From: UBA1046 sp050945515
Lineage (GTDB): Bacteria; Bacillota; Clostridia; Saccharofermentanales; DTU023
Assembly: GCA_050945515.1 (NCBI GenBank)
Contig: JBMNTB010000004.1
Span: 45,618-109,617, forward strand
Length of the DNA: 64,000 nucleotides
Direction of reading: 5' to 3'
Shown here: positions 1 to 7,620 of the stretch, one piece after another
Numbering within the stretch: position 1 is the first letter of the stretch
Layout of the letters: each line of letters begins with the position of its first letter
Translations under genes and position numbers: made by a program
Notes under the pieces: model-generated
What the model saw: only the letters and a program-made list of their open reading frames with translations
The model's database searches: none
What the model was told of the DNA's origin: nothing

Positions 1-1
1 C

Positions 2-736
2 ATCACAGACACTCTGGACGCAGTAGGCAATACGACTGCTGCTATCGGCAAAGGCTTTGCCATTGGTTCAGCCGCTCTGGCTGCCCTGTCTATGATGGTG
101 TCCTATCTCTTTTCATTCACGCCGGCGGATCAGCCTCTGTCTTTGAATCTGGTAGAGCCCATGACACTGGCTGGTGGTCTGGTAGGGGCGGCACTGCCTT
201 TCTTATTCTCCGGCATCTTGATCAACGCCGTGACCAGAACCGCCCGTGAGATGGTGGTCGAGGTCCGTCGCCAGTTCGCCGAGATCAAAGGTTTGCTGGA
301 TGGTACAGCTGATCCGGACTATAAAACCTGTATTGAGATCTCCTCACGCGGTGCGCTCAATGAGATGAAAATACCGGCCCTGATGTCTGTCGGAGTGCCG
401 GTAATTTGCGGCTTCCTCTTCGGTGTCGAATTCGTCGGCGGCCTCCTGATCGGCTCCACTCTGTCGGCGGTAATGATGGCGCTGGCTGCAGGAAATATGG
501 GCGGTGCCTGGGACAATGCCAAGAAGTACATTGAAGCCGGTATGTTGGAAGGTTTCGGTCGCGGCTCCGATGCTCATGATGCTGCTGTCATCGGTGACAC
601 CATCGGTGACCCGCTTAAAGATACTGTCGGGCCGTCATTGAACATTCTGATTAAGATCATGTCCGTTGTTTCTCTGGTTATGGTAACTCTCTTCAGCAGA
701 TACAATCTGGTGGGTTGGATTAGCGGACTGTTCTAA
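2..736 (+). CDS. hppA: Membrane-bound proton/sodium-pumping pyrophosphatase, C-terminal part
   Basis: Only the C-terminal part lies in the window; the frame is open from base 2. The protein couples hydrolysis of pyrophosphate to ion export across the membrane. The visible part starts in the conserved segment ITDTLDAVGNTTAAIGKGF, which is characteristic of the family, and continues with several hydrophobic helices and a second acidic catalytic segment containing DTIGDPLKDTVGPSLN near the end. In the GNTT segment the two diagnostic positions are Ala and Gly (GNTTAAIGKG) rather than Lys and Thr, the pattern known for potassium-dependent enzymes. Whether it pumps protons or sodium cannot be decided, because the discriminating helix lies upstream. 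It ends just before a strong terminator. Confidence 0.93.
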   Translation: MTDTLDAVGNTTAAIGKGFAIGSAALAALSMMVSYLFSFTPADQPLSLNLVEPMTLAGGLVGAALPFLFSGILINAVTRTAREMVVEVRRQFAEIKGLLDGTADPDYKTCIEISSRGALNEMKIPALMSVGVPVICGFLFGVEFVGGLLIGSTLSAVMMALAAGNMGGAWDNAKKYIEAGMLEGFGRGSDAHDAAVIGDTIGDPLKDTVGPSLNILIKIMSVVSLVMVTLFSRYNLVGWISGLF

Positions 737-765
737 ATCAAATCATATAGCCCATTACTTGATAT

Positions 766-803
766 AAGACCCCTGGAACCTTTCGGTTCCAGGGGCCTTA
801 TTA
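766..803 (+). terminator. Rho-independent terminator after the pyrophosphatase gene
   Basis: A perfect 11-bp stem (770-780 with 785-795) closes a TTTC tetraloop and is followed by a T-rich stretch. It sits 30 bases after the pyrophosphatase stop codon and separates that gene from the convergent diguanylate cyclase gene. Confidence 0.85.
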
Positions 804-872
804 GGTTTAGCCGTTACAATTTTTGCTGTAAAACTCAAGCACCATTCTTTAACTTTTTTCTATCATAATCTC

Positions 873-2036
873 TTAGAAATCGTGCCTTCTATCGGAAATT
901 AATCTTTCCCTAATCTTTCTCTTCTTATCTCCATACAGAGAAGCATCGACCTTCTTTAAAAAATCATCTGTTGACTCCTGCTTAATTTCGTATGTACTAT
1001 AACCGATTGAAAAATTGATCTCATAAGGTTTCTGTTCCGATTCATTGAACAATCTTGCCTGCGTTTTAATGGTGTCGATCATATCCATTATTTCTTTCTG
1101 AGAGTTTATATACATTAATATGATAAACTCATCACCGCCATACCTGCATACTTTCCCTTTACCACCTACAGCTGAATGTAATATCTTTCCGGCTGCAGAA
1201 ATAGCATCATCTCCTACAAGATGTCCTAATCTATCATTGATGCCTTTCAGGTCATCAATGTCTAACATAATTCCAGCTAGTACACGGGTAGTGCTCCCTC
1301 TTTTACTACACACAAACAACACGTTATTTAAATACTGTCTGTTAAATAATCCCGACAGCGCATCCACATAAGCCGATTCATTTTGAACATTGATGAATAA
1401 GGAAATCAGTCCTACAGCCACGCCAAGCCACACGAGTGAGTATCCATAAAAGAAGAATTGCAACAGACTTCCAATCATAACAGGAATCATAAACAGAATA
1501 GCAGGCATCGACAAATATTTATTTACCTTCCTGCGATGCGAATAAATTAATACAACCCCATATGCCAGATAAAAATAAGTGACAACATATGGAATGAGAT
1601 ATAAATCTGTTCTTTTATAAATATTATATTTATCAATTTCAAAAAACACAGGTGTCACTAAGTTTATTAAGCTGCCGATTATAATTAACAGAGCAGGTAT
1701 AACTACAAAAGGGTATATGCGCTTGATTCTTTCTATGTCTGAAAACAATTTATAATCCGCATATACTGTCCATAAATACGAAAATATAGTAGTGTTAATA
1801 AATAAAATGGCATTCAGCACTATCAGCAATGTATGGTATCCATATACCATTTTCCCATCCATAAAAAAAACAACCGTTTCAATAATGCATTGCAGAATAT
1901 TCAAAATAACCATCGCGAAGTAAATTTTTTCGTCGAAAAATCCATGACGTATTGATTTTTTTGAGCTTGATACAATAATTGATAACAACAATATTGCTGT
2001 TCCATTTGCAATACATATCGCCGGGAAATTAAACAT
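873..2036 (-). CDS. Membrane-anchored GGDEF diguanylate cyclase
   Basis: Roughly the first 210 residues form several hydrophobic membrane helices. The last 170 form a GGDEF domain that would make cyclic di-GMP from two GTP. The domain shows the start motif LSGLFNRQYLNN, the metal-binding DIDDLKGINDRLGH and the intact active-site loop RYGGDEF. The product-inhibition I-site (RxxD five residues before GGDEF) is absent; Gly replaces both key residues, so feedback inhibition is unlikely. The ATG at 2036 is preferred over a TTG at 2042 because AGGGAG lies 10 bases before it. The gene is clearly AT-richer than its neighbours, stands alone, and faces the pyrophosphatase terminator. The sensed signal is unknown. 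Confidence 0.85.
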   Translation of the reverse strand: MFNFPAICIANGTAILLLSIIVSSSKKSIRHGFFDEKIYFAMVILNILQCIIETVVFFMDGKMVYGYHTLLIVLNAILFINTTIFSYLWTVYADYKLFSDIERIKRIYPFVVIPALLIIIGSLINLVTPVFFEIDKYNIYKRTDLYLIPYVVTYFYLAYGVVLIYSHRRKVNKYLSMPAILFMIPVMIGSLLQFFFYGYSLVWLGVAVGLISLFINVQNESAYVDALSGLFNRQYLNNVLFVCSKRGSTTRVLAGIMLDIDDLKGINDRLGHLVGDDAISAAGKILHSAVGGKGKVCRYGGDEFIILMYINSQKEIMDMIDTIKTQARLFNESEQKPYEINFSIGYSTYEIKQESTDDFLKKVDASLYGDKKRKIRERLISDRRHDF

Positions 2037-2082
2037 CTTCAAAATGCTCCCTCGTTATTTATCACTATAATAACCATATCAT

Positions 2083-2141
2083 AAAACTAACTTTTTTCAC
2101 GTTAGTTTTACGCAAAAATTTGAGAAACATTTGCGCAAATG
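2083..2141. promoter_or_regulatory. Two palindromes upstream of the diguanylate cyclase gene
   Basis: Positions 2083-2091 and 2101-2109 form a 9-bp inverted repeat (AAAACTAAC / GTTAGTTTT, spacer 9). Positions 2128-2141 form a perfect 14-bp palindrome (CATTTGCGCAAATG). Both lie in the gap upstream of the minus-strand GGDEF gene and downstream of the importer operon, so they are candidate operators for the GGDEF gene. No regulator is known for them. Confidence 0.35.
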
Positions 2142-2223
2142 CCGGAGTCATTTCACCGTCTGTGGCACAAATACTCAGATACATTTTGGTTCCGGGTAAA
2201 AATATCATTATTTGAGCGAAAAG

Positions 2224-2256
2224 AAAAGCCCCCTGAAAGCAAGAAGTTTCAGGGAA
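2224..2256 (-). terminator. Terminator of the lysine importer operon
   Basis: Read on the minus strand, an 8-bp stem (2247-2254 with 2231-2238, loop of 8) is followed by a run of Ts broken by single bases. It lies about 115 bases after the stop of the ATPase gene, the last gene of the importer operon. Confidence 0.7.
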
Positions 2257-2368
2257 CTTTTAGTTTTTGGCTTACGAGTCCTCCAGTATTGCGGCTGGAA
2301 CAAGAGCCGGAACGGCGACTGCAGCGGTAATGGGAAGCCAGGTGTCTGAGGCGGCTAAGCCGTTAGCT

Positions 2369-3139
2369 CTATGTGTTGCGGAATCTGGCCAGGAAATCGA
2401 TTGTTTCCTGCCGCTTTGGATTCCCGAATATTTCCTCCGGAGTGCCGGATTCATGGATAACGCCTTCGTTCATAAAAAATACTTGACTGCTAACATCGCG
2501 GGCAAAGGCCATTTCATGTGAGACAACCAACATAGTCATGCCCTCATTGGCCAGATTTTTCATGACCGCAAGCACCTCGCCTACCGTCTCCGGATCAAGA
2601 GCCGAGGTCGGCTCATCGAACAGCAATAGATCCGGGTCCATCGCCAGAGCGCGGGCAATCGCCACCCGCTGCTGCTGACCACCCGAGATCTGACGAGGTT
2701 TGGCATCGATATAGGGAGCCATACCCACTTTATCCAGAAGCTCAAGAGCGTATTGTTTGGCCTGATCGCGACTGCGTTTGAGCACTCGCACCTGTCCGAC
2801 CACACAGTTCTCCAACACAGTCAAATTTTTAAACAGATTGAACGACTGGAAGACCATGCCGACATGCGAGCGGTATTTGGTCGCATTGACTCCCGGTGCC
2901 AATACATTGACACCCTTGTAGATAATTTCGCCGCCTGTCGGCGTTTCCAGCAGGTTGATGCAGCGCAGCAAAGTCGATTTGCCCGAGCCGGAAGCACCGA
3001 TCACGCTGATCACATCACCCTGGTAGACATCGAAATGAATATCCTTCAGAACCTTATTATTGCCGAATGCTTTCGACAGGTGATCAATTTGCAGAATTGG
3101 CTGGGAACGGGAATTATGCTCATTATTGTTATTTGCCAT
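2369..3139 (-). CDS. Polar amino acid ABC importer, ATP-binding subunit (probably lysine)
   Basis: This is the energy-coupling subunit of a PAAT-family importer. Walker A (GASGSGKST), Q-loop, signature (ISGGQQQRVAIARALA), Walker B (LLLFDEPTSALDPE) and the switch His (VVSHEM) are all intact, and the length of 256 residues is usual. A short Asn-rich stretch precedes the domain. The gene overlaps the upstream permease gene by 11 bases, so the two are translationally coupled. It is the last gene of the transcript controlled by the lysine riboswitch at 5196-5352, which is the reason for assigning lysine as substrate. The protein alone would only say polar amino acid. Confidence 0.93.
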   Translation of the reverse strand: MANNNNEHNSRSQPILQIDHLSKAFGNNKVLKDIHFDVYQGDVISVIGASGSGKSTLLRCINLLETPTGGEIIYKGVNVLAPGVNATKYRSHVGMVFQSFNLFKNLTVLENCVVGQVRVLKRSRDQAKQYALELLDKVGMAPYIDAKPRQISGGQQQRVAIARALAMDPDLLLFDEPTSALDPETVGEVLAVMKNLANEGMTMLVVSHEMAFARDVSSQVFFMNEGVIHESGTPEEIFGNPKRQETIDFLARFRNT

Positions 3140-3968
3140 CTCGCTCTAACTCCTTGCTGCGTTCGGCTAAATGTTCGCCCTTGCCGGGATGTCTGTACGT
3201 ACCGGCCACCATCACAAGCTGATCGGCGGCAGCCAGCTCGTAACTGGCATCGCCCTCCAACTTCTTTTCAATCCGGCGCAGAATGAAAGATGAGATCAGT
3301 GTCACAGTAAGATAACCGATCATCTCAATCGTGGCCGAAGGAAAAAAGAGATAATTTGCTCCCGAGGCCGACCTGTGAGCGGCAAAAAAGTCCGGAAAGC
3401 CGATGACGAACATTACCGAAGTGTCCTTGACATTGATAATAAAGTTATTGCCAATCTGGGGCATAATATTGCGCAGCGCTTGCGGCAAAATTACGGAGGT
3501 CATGGTCTGAAAGTGATTCATACCGATAGCCTTTGCGCCCTCGGTCTGTCCCGGGTCGATCGAAATAATCCCGCCGCGGACCGATTCCGCCATATAGGCC
3601 CCCGTATTGATTGAGACAACCAGAATGGATGCCACCCAGATACTATCGAATCTATGCTGCAGATTCGTCACATACGGCAAACCATAGAAGATAAAGACCG
3701 CCTGCAACATCATGGGCGTACCCCGAAAAACTTCAACATAGATCCTGATCACAACCCGGATCAGTTTCAGGACAAATCTTTTGGGCAGAGGGTCTTTTTT
3801 CGTGTAGGGAATTGTGTTCAGAACACCGCAGGCAAAGCCGATCAGACAACCGATCGCCGTCGCGACCAGCGCCAGAATCAGCGTAGAGCGGATACCCCTG
3901 AGATACACATCGCCGAATTTATCCCACAGTTTTTCTATATCCTGTATTAATTGTGCCAATTTTCCCAT
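3129..3968 (-). CDS. Polar amino acid ABC importer, permease subunit (probably lysine)
   Basis: A HisM/GlnP-type membrane permease of 279 residues. The first membrane helix is at about residues 25-55, and the EAA loop that contacts the ATPase is visible as EGAKAIGMNHFQTMTSVILPQALRNIMPQIGNN. The C-terminal tail of about 40 residues after the last helix is hydrophilic. It lies between the binding-protein gene (gap of 88 bases) and the ATPase gene (11-base overlap). Only one permease is present, so the transporter probably works with a permease homodimer. Lysine specificity is inferred from the upstream riboswitch. Confidence 0.92.
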   Translation of the reverse strand: MGKLAQLIQDIEKLWDKFGDVYLRGIRSTLILALVATAIGCLIGFACGVLNTIPYTKKDPLPKRFVLKLIRVVIRIYVEVFRGTPMMLQAVFIFYGLPYVTNLQHRFDSIWVASILVVSINTGAYMAESVRGGIISIDPGQTEGAKAIGMNHFQTMTSVILPQALRNIMPQIGNNFIINVKDTSVMFVIGFPDFFAAHRSASGANYLFFPSATIEMIGYLTVTLISSFILRRIEKKLEGDASYELAAADQLVMVAGTYRHPGKGEHLAERSKELERDGK

Positions 3969-4056
3969 TGTCAGGCGTCTCCTTTAGTCCGGCCCGGTCT
4001 GCGGCGGGCAGTTCACAGACTGCCCGCACGACCCGGGTCTCAGACACATTTCAGAT

Positions 4057-5055
4057 CTATTCTTCACTCAAAGGCTGAATTTTGATCGCATCTTCCATCA
4101 TGGTATTGAAATCATCTTCGGTCATGGTGCCAAGCACATTGTTCAGCGCCGTCAGGAGAACGGCATTGCCTTTCATGACTGAAATACCGATATTGACATT
4201 CTCTGCTCTGACTTCGTCCGAGAACTGGAAATCGCCGTCCGTACCCGAGAAGTCCAGAATTTTCATCTCCGGATAGGCAACCACGGCACCCTGGGCTGTC
4301 GGCAGATCAGTGCAGACAAAGTCCACAGTACCGGTCGCCAGTGCCATCAACATGGCCGGCACGTCCGAAGACTTCAGCGGGATTTCGATATCGGGGATCT
4401 GCGGCAGACACTGATCAAACCAAATCGTACCTTCTTGAGCCGTACCTCTGCCGCCCGCCAGATCGGCGATGCCCTGGGCAGCAGCAAACTTACTATCTTC
4501 TCTGGTCAACACTACCATCGTGGCATAGAAATAAGGTCCGGCGAAATCCACCTGTTCAGAGCGCTCGGCTGTCATGGACTGGCCGGCAATAACTGCGTCA
4601 AAAGTACCTGTCATCACGCCCGGTACCAGTGAATCCCAATCGGACTGTATAATCTCCAGCTCCCAGCCATTGGCTTCACAAAGTATCTTGGCCATCATCA
4701 CATCATAGCCATTGGCAAAAGCGCCCGGTGAATTGCTGATCGGCACTGCACCATTGGAATCATCCTGCTGTACCCAATTGTAAGGCGCATAGGCACATTC
4801 CATCGCGACAGTCAGAACACCGTCCTCAACACCTGTGGGCACGCTCTGAGCTTCCGGTGCAGTCGTCTCAACGCCTTCTGCCTCAGTGGTTTCCTCCGCC
4901 TCTGCTGCAGTGGTATCCTCCTGTTCAGCTTCTGCGCCGGCGGTGGCTTCGACTTCCGCCTCTGTAGCTGCTTCAGTCGCAGCAGAATCTGACTTCCCGC
5001 AAGCTACCAACGCCAACAACATCACTACTGCGAGAAATAAAGCAATCTTTCTCAT
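4057..5055 (-). CDS. Polar amino acid ABC importer, substrate-binding lipoprotein (probably lysine)
   Basis: A family 3 extracellular solute-binding protein. The signal peptide ends in a lipobox (LLALVACG), so the mature protein is anchored by a lipidated Cys at about residue 19. A spacer of about 50 residues made almost only of Ala, Glu and Thr follows, a flexible tether to the membrane. The binding domain starts near residue 80 (LTVAMECAYAPYNWVQ). It is the first gene after the lysine riboswitch and its terminator, which makes lysine the likely ligand. SD-like AGGATGG lies about 8 bases before the ATG. Confidence 0.92.
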   Translation of the reverse strand: MRKIALFLAVVMLLALVACGKSDSAATEAATEAEVEATAGAEAEQEDTTAAEAEETTEAEGVETTAPEAQSVPTGVEDGVLTVAMECAYAPYNWVQQDDSNGAVPISNSPGAFANGYDVMMAKILCEANGWELEIIQSDWDSLVPGVMTGTFDAVIAGQSMTAERSEQVDFAGPYFYATMVVLTREDSKFAAAQGIADLAGGRGTAQEGTIWFDQCLPQIPDIEIPLKSSDVPAMLMALATGTVDFVCTDLPTAQGAVVAYPEMKILDFSGTDGDFQFSDEVRAENVNIGISVMKGNAVLLTALNNVLGTMTEDDFNTMMEDAIKIQPLSEE

Positions 5056-5128
5056 CCTTTTTCCATCCTTTCCTCACCTGTACTATTTAAGTACAGACCC
5101 GACTCTTACCCGGCCGGCCGGTTTTAAT

Positions 5129-5157
5129 AAAAAAGAACCGCTTTGTCAAGCGGTCCA
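5129..5157 (-). terminator. Riboswitch-controlled terminator in the lysine importer leader
   Basis: On the minus strand a stem (ACCGCTT with AAGCGGT, loop of 4) is followed by a run of seven Ts. It lies about 40 bases after the lysine aptamer and 75 bases before the binding-protein start codon. It is the off-state structure of a transcription-attenuating riboswitch. Confidence 0.88.
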
Positions 5158-5195
5158 TGGAAATCGGATAATATTCGATCAGTGCCGATGCCATC

Positions 5196-5352
5196 GATAG
5201 CGCTCCACAAAAGCTTGTGACAGTTCGTCAGATCTTATCTGCCGACCCAGCTCCGGAAAATCAGGCCCTCTTCCGAAACTTCGGCGATTTCCCCTTTTAT
5301 ATCGACGGTGACCTGCCTTGCCGATAGTACTCTTGAAAACCGCGCCTCTACC
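5196..5352 (-). promoter_or_regulatory. Lysine riboswitch (L-box) aptamer
   Basis: Read on the minus strand, this stretch carries the conserved L-box blocks in the right order and spacing: AGAGGCGCG, TTCAAGAGTA, AAGGGGAAATCGCCGAAGT, GCTGGGTCGGCAG, GAACTGTCACA and TGTGGAGCGCTATC. The P1 helix pairs GGTAG at the 5' end with CTATC at the 3' end. It follows a good promoter and precedes a terminator hairpin, so lysine binding should stop transcription of the importer. Two short open frames on this strand (around 5240-5355 and 5180-5355) look coding-like only because of the conserved RNA sequence. Confidence 0.95.
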
Positions 5353-5374
5353 TAAAGCGATTCAATTTCGTGCA

Positions 5375-5403
5375 ATGATAACATTAAGAAAAAGCTCTGT
5401 CAA
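5375..5403 (-). promoter_or_regulatory. Promoter of the lysine riboswitch and importer operon
   Basis: TTGACA (5403-5398) and TATCAT (5380-5375) are separated by exactly 17 bases on the minus strand. This places the transcription start near 5368, about 15 bases before the aptamer. Confidence 0.85.
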
Positions 5404-5447
5404 ATTTGCGCCGGCGGTCATTTGAGGGAATGCATAACGAATCTCAC

Positions 5448-5478
5448 TTGCTCATATATGACGGATTTAGTCTATAAT
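5448..5478 (+). promoter_or_regulatory. Probable promoter of the aspS-gatC operon
   Basis: A consensus -10 box TATAAT lies at 5473-5478, with a weak -35 (TTGCTC, 5448-5453, spacer 19). It is 37 bases before the AspRS-GatC start codon, which has a GGAG ribosome site. Confidence 0.6.
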
Positions 5479-5514
5479 AATGTATTGATTTGAGAAAAGG
5501 AACGGAGTGAAATT

Positions 5515-7617
5515 ATGAGACGTACAGACTATTGCGGTCTGATGACCGAGGCAGATATTGGCAAAGATGCCGTCGCCTGCGGCTGGGTAGCCAATAAAAG
5601 GGATATGGGCGGCGTCATTTTCATTGATCTGGTTGACCATACCGGCGTACTGCAGATTGTCTTTAATCCGCAAAATACGGATCAGAACTCTTTCCGCCTG
5701 GCGGAAACAGTGCGCAACCAGTCAGTAATTGCCGTTTCAGGCTGGATGCGTTTGCGCGATGAAGAGACAGTCAACCCCAAGATCAAGACGGGTACGATTG
5801 AGCTGCAGGTGCGCCAGGCCGAACTGCTGTCCGCTGCCGGCTCACTGCCCTTCAATCCCGTCGAAGATCATAGTGTGCGGGAAGATCTGCGGCTGAAATA
5901 TCGTTTCCTTGATTTGCGCAGCGAACGTCTGCAGAAAAATCTGCGTTTCCGGCATCGGATAGCTAAAGCAATCCGCGATTTCATGGATGAGGAAGGATTC
6001 ATTGATGTCGAAACGCCGATGCTGACTCAGAGCACACCGGAAGGCGCCCGCGACTACCTGGTGCCCAGTCGTGTTCATCCCGGCAGTTTCTATGCTTTGC
6101 CACAGTCACCTCAGATTTTTAAACAGCTATTGATGGTGGGCGGCATTGATAAATATTATCAGATTGCCCGCTGTTTCCGTGATGAAGATCTGCGGTCGGA
6201 CCGTCAGCCCGAGTTCACTCAGCTGGACCTGGAGATGGCCTTCGTTGAACAAGAAGATGTGCTCGCACTGCTGGAACGTCTGTTCAAATATGTGATGAAA
6301 ACAGGGATAGGTCTGGACATACAGGAGCCTTTCCCCCGGCTGACCTGGGAAGAAGCCATGGACACTTACGGTGTCGATAAACCGGACCTGAGATTTGAAC
6401 TGCCGATCATTGATCTTACCGAGATTGCTGCCGAATCGGATTTTACCATTTTTAAGCAGGCAATCAAGGCCGGCGGTGTTGTAAGAGCCATTGTCGTACC
6501 GGGTCAAGCCGATTTCACCCGCAGTACGATCGACCATCTGACTGAATTTGCTATTGAGCAGGGAGCAGGAGGCATGGCCTGGATCGCCTGGCGTCCTGAC
6601 GGCGAGATTTACTCCATCCTGACCAAATATTTCTCCGACGAAACCATGCAAAAACTGTTAGCAAAGGCCGGAGCACAGCCCGGCGACTTCATTCTCTTTT
6701 CGGCGGACAAAGTGGCCAAAGCCCGCAAAATCCTGGGTGCTATCCGACTTGAACTGGCAGATCTGCTGGAACTGAGAGATGATTCATATCGTTTCCTGAT
6801 CATCACCGATTTCCTAATGTTCGAATACAGCGAAAGCGAAAAGCGTTACCTGGCCCAGCATCATCCGTTCACCATGCCGTATGCGGAGGATATTCCCTAT
6901 TTGAAATCGGAACCGGAGCGGGTACATTCGCAGGCCTACGATGTCGTCCTCAATGGCACGGAGCTTGGCTCAGGTTCGATTAGAATTCATGACAGCGAGG
7001 TGCAGCGCCGGGTCTTCAAGGTACTGGGCCTGTCTGAAGCGGAGATTGAACAACGCTTCGGCTTTATGCTCAACGCCTTTGCCTACGGCACACCGCCCCA
7101 TGGCGGCTTCGCCTTCGGTCTTGACCGCCTGGTTATGATCCTGCTGGGAGAAGATTCCCTACGCGAAGTAATCGCTTTCCCCAAGACAAAAGATGCTTCT
7201 TGTCTCCTGACCGGTGCGCCTGACCGCGTAGACCGCGAACAATTGGATGAACTCGGCCTCTCCCTGATTGCCGGATTATCAGAGAGCGACCAGCCGCCAG
7301 CAGCCGGCTCCGGCACCGGGAGAAAGCCGATAGAGTTCGATATCAAGCGCCTGGCCCAGATCTCCCGCCTGCGCTTTGATGAGACAGAGCTGACACAAAT
7401 CAGCGAATATCTGGCCGATACCATAGACTGGGCCAGTCAGATAGACAGCATTGATACAGCGGAGTTGGCCCCGACTGATAATGTATATGAAGCCGCCAAT
7501 GTGTTCCAAACTGCCGCGATCCCGACCGGTCCGACTCGCGATGAACTGTTGGCAAATGCGCCTGTCAGCCGCGACGGCTGCTTTTTCGTACCTGAAGTGA
7601 TTGCATTGGAGGAGTAG
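5515..7617 (+). CDS. aspS-gatC: Fused aspartyl-tRNA synthetase and amidotransferase subunit C (AspRS-GatC)
   Basis: One unbroken frame of 700 residues encodes two normally separate proteins. Residues 1 to about 588 are a bacterial AspRS: anticodon-binding OB fold (CGWVANKRDMGGVIF), class II motif 2 (CFRDEDLRSDRQPEFTQ), the bacterial insertion domain, and motif 3 (GFAFGLDRLVMIL). After a linker rich in Gly, Ser and Pro (about 588-605), residues 606-700 are a complete GatC (from IEFDIKRLAQISRL to the C-terminal DGCFFVPEVIALEE). gatA starts 3 bases later and gatB overlaps gatA. AspRS would charge tRNA(Asn) with Asp and GatCAB would amidate it. The fusion would hold the two steps together, like a covalent transamidosome. 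Whether this AspRS is non-discriminating is not proven: the position that is His in known non-discriminating bacterial enzymes is Met here (RDMGG). Confidence 0.94.
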   Translation: MRRTDYCGLMTEADIGKDAVACGWVANKRDMGGVIFIDLVDHTGVLQIVFNPQNTDQNSFRLAETVRNQSVIAVSGWMRLRDEETVNPKIKTGTIELQVRQAELLSAAGSLPFNPVEDHSVREDLRLKYRFLDLRSERLQKNLRFRHRIAKAIRDFMDEEGFIDVETPMLTQSTPEGARDYLVPSRVHPGSFYALPQSPQIFKQLLMVGGIDKYYQIARCFRDEDLRSDRQPEFTQLDLEMAFVEQEDVLALLERLFKYVMKTGIGLDIQEPFPRLTWEEAMDTYGVDKPDLRFELPIIDLTEIAAESDFTIFKQAIKAGGVVRAIVVPGQADFTRSTIDHLTEFAIEQGAGGMAWIAWRPDGEIYSILTKYFSDETMQKLLAKAGAQPGDFILFSADKVAKARKILGAIRLELADLLELRDDSYRFLIITDFLMFEYSESEKRYLAQHHPFTMPYAEDIPYLKSEPERVHSQAYDVVLNGTELGSGSIRIHDSEVQRRVFKVLGLSEAEIEQRFGFMLNAFAYGTPPHGGFAFGLDRLVMILLGEDSLREVIAFPKTKDASCLLTGAPDRVDREQLDELGLSLIAGLSESDQPPAAGSGTGRKPIEFDIKRLAQISRLRFDETELTQISEYLADTIDWASQIDSIDTAELAPTDNVYEAANVFQTAAIPTGPTRDELLANAPVSRDGCFFVPEVIALEE

Positions 7618-7620
7618 CAG

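Noticed and set aside
5180..5357. Two coding-like short frames on the minus strand, first taken for remnants of a gene
   Set aside because: The conserved blocks and their spacing fit the lysine riboswitch aptamer, and neither frame has a start codon or ribosome site.
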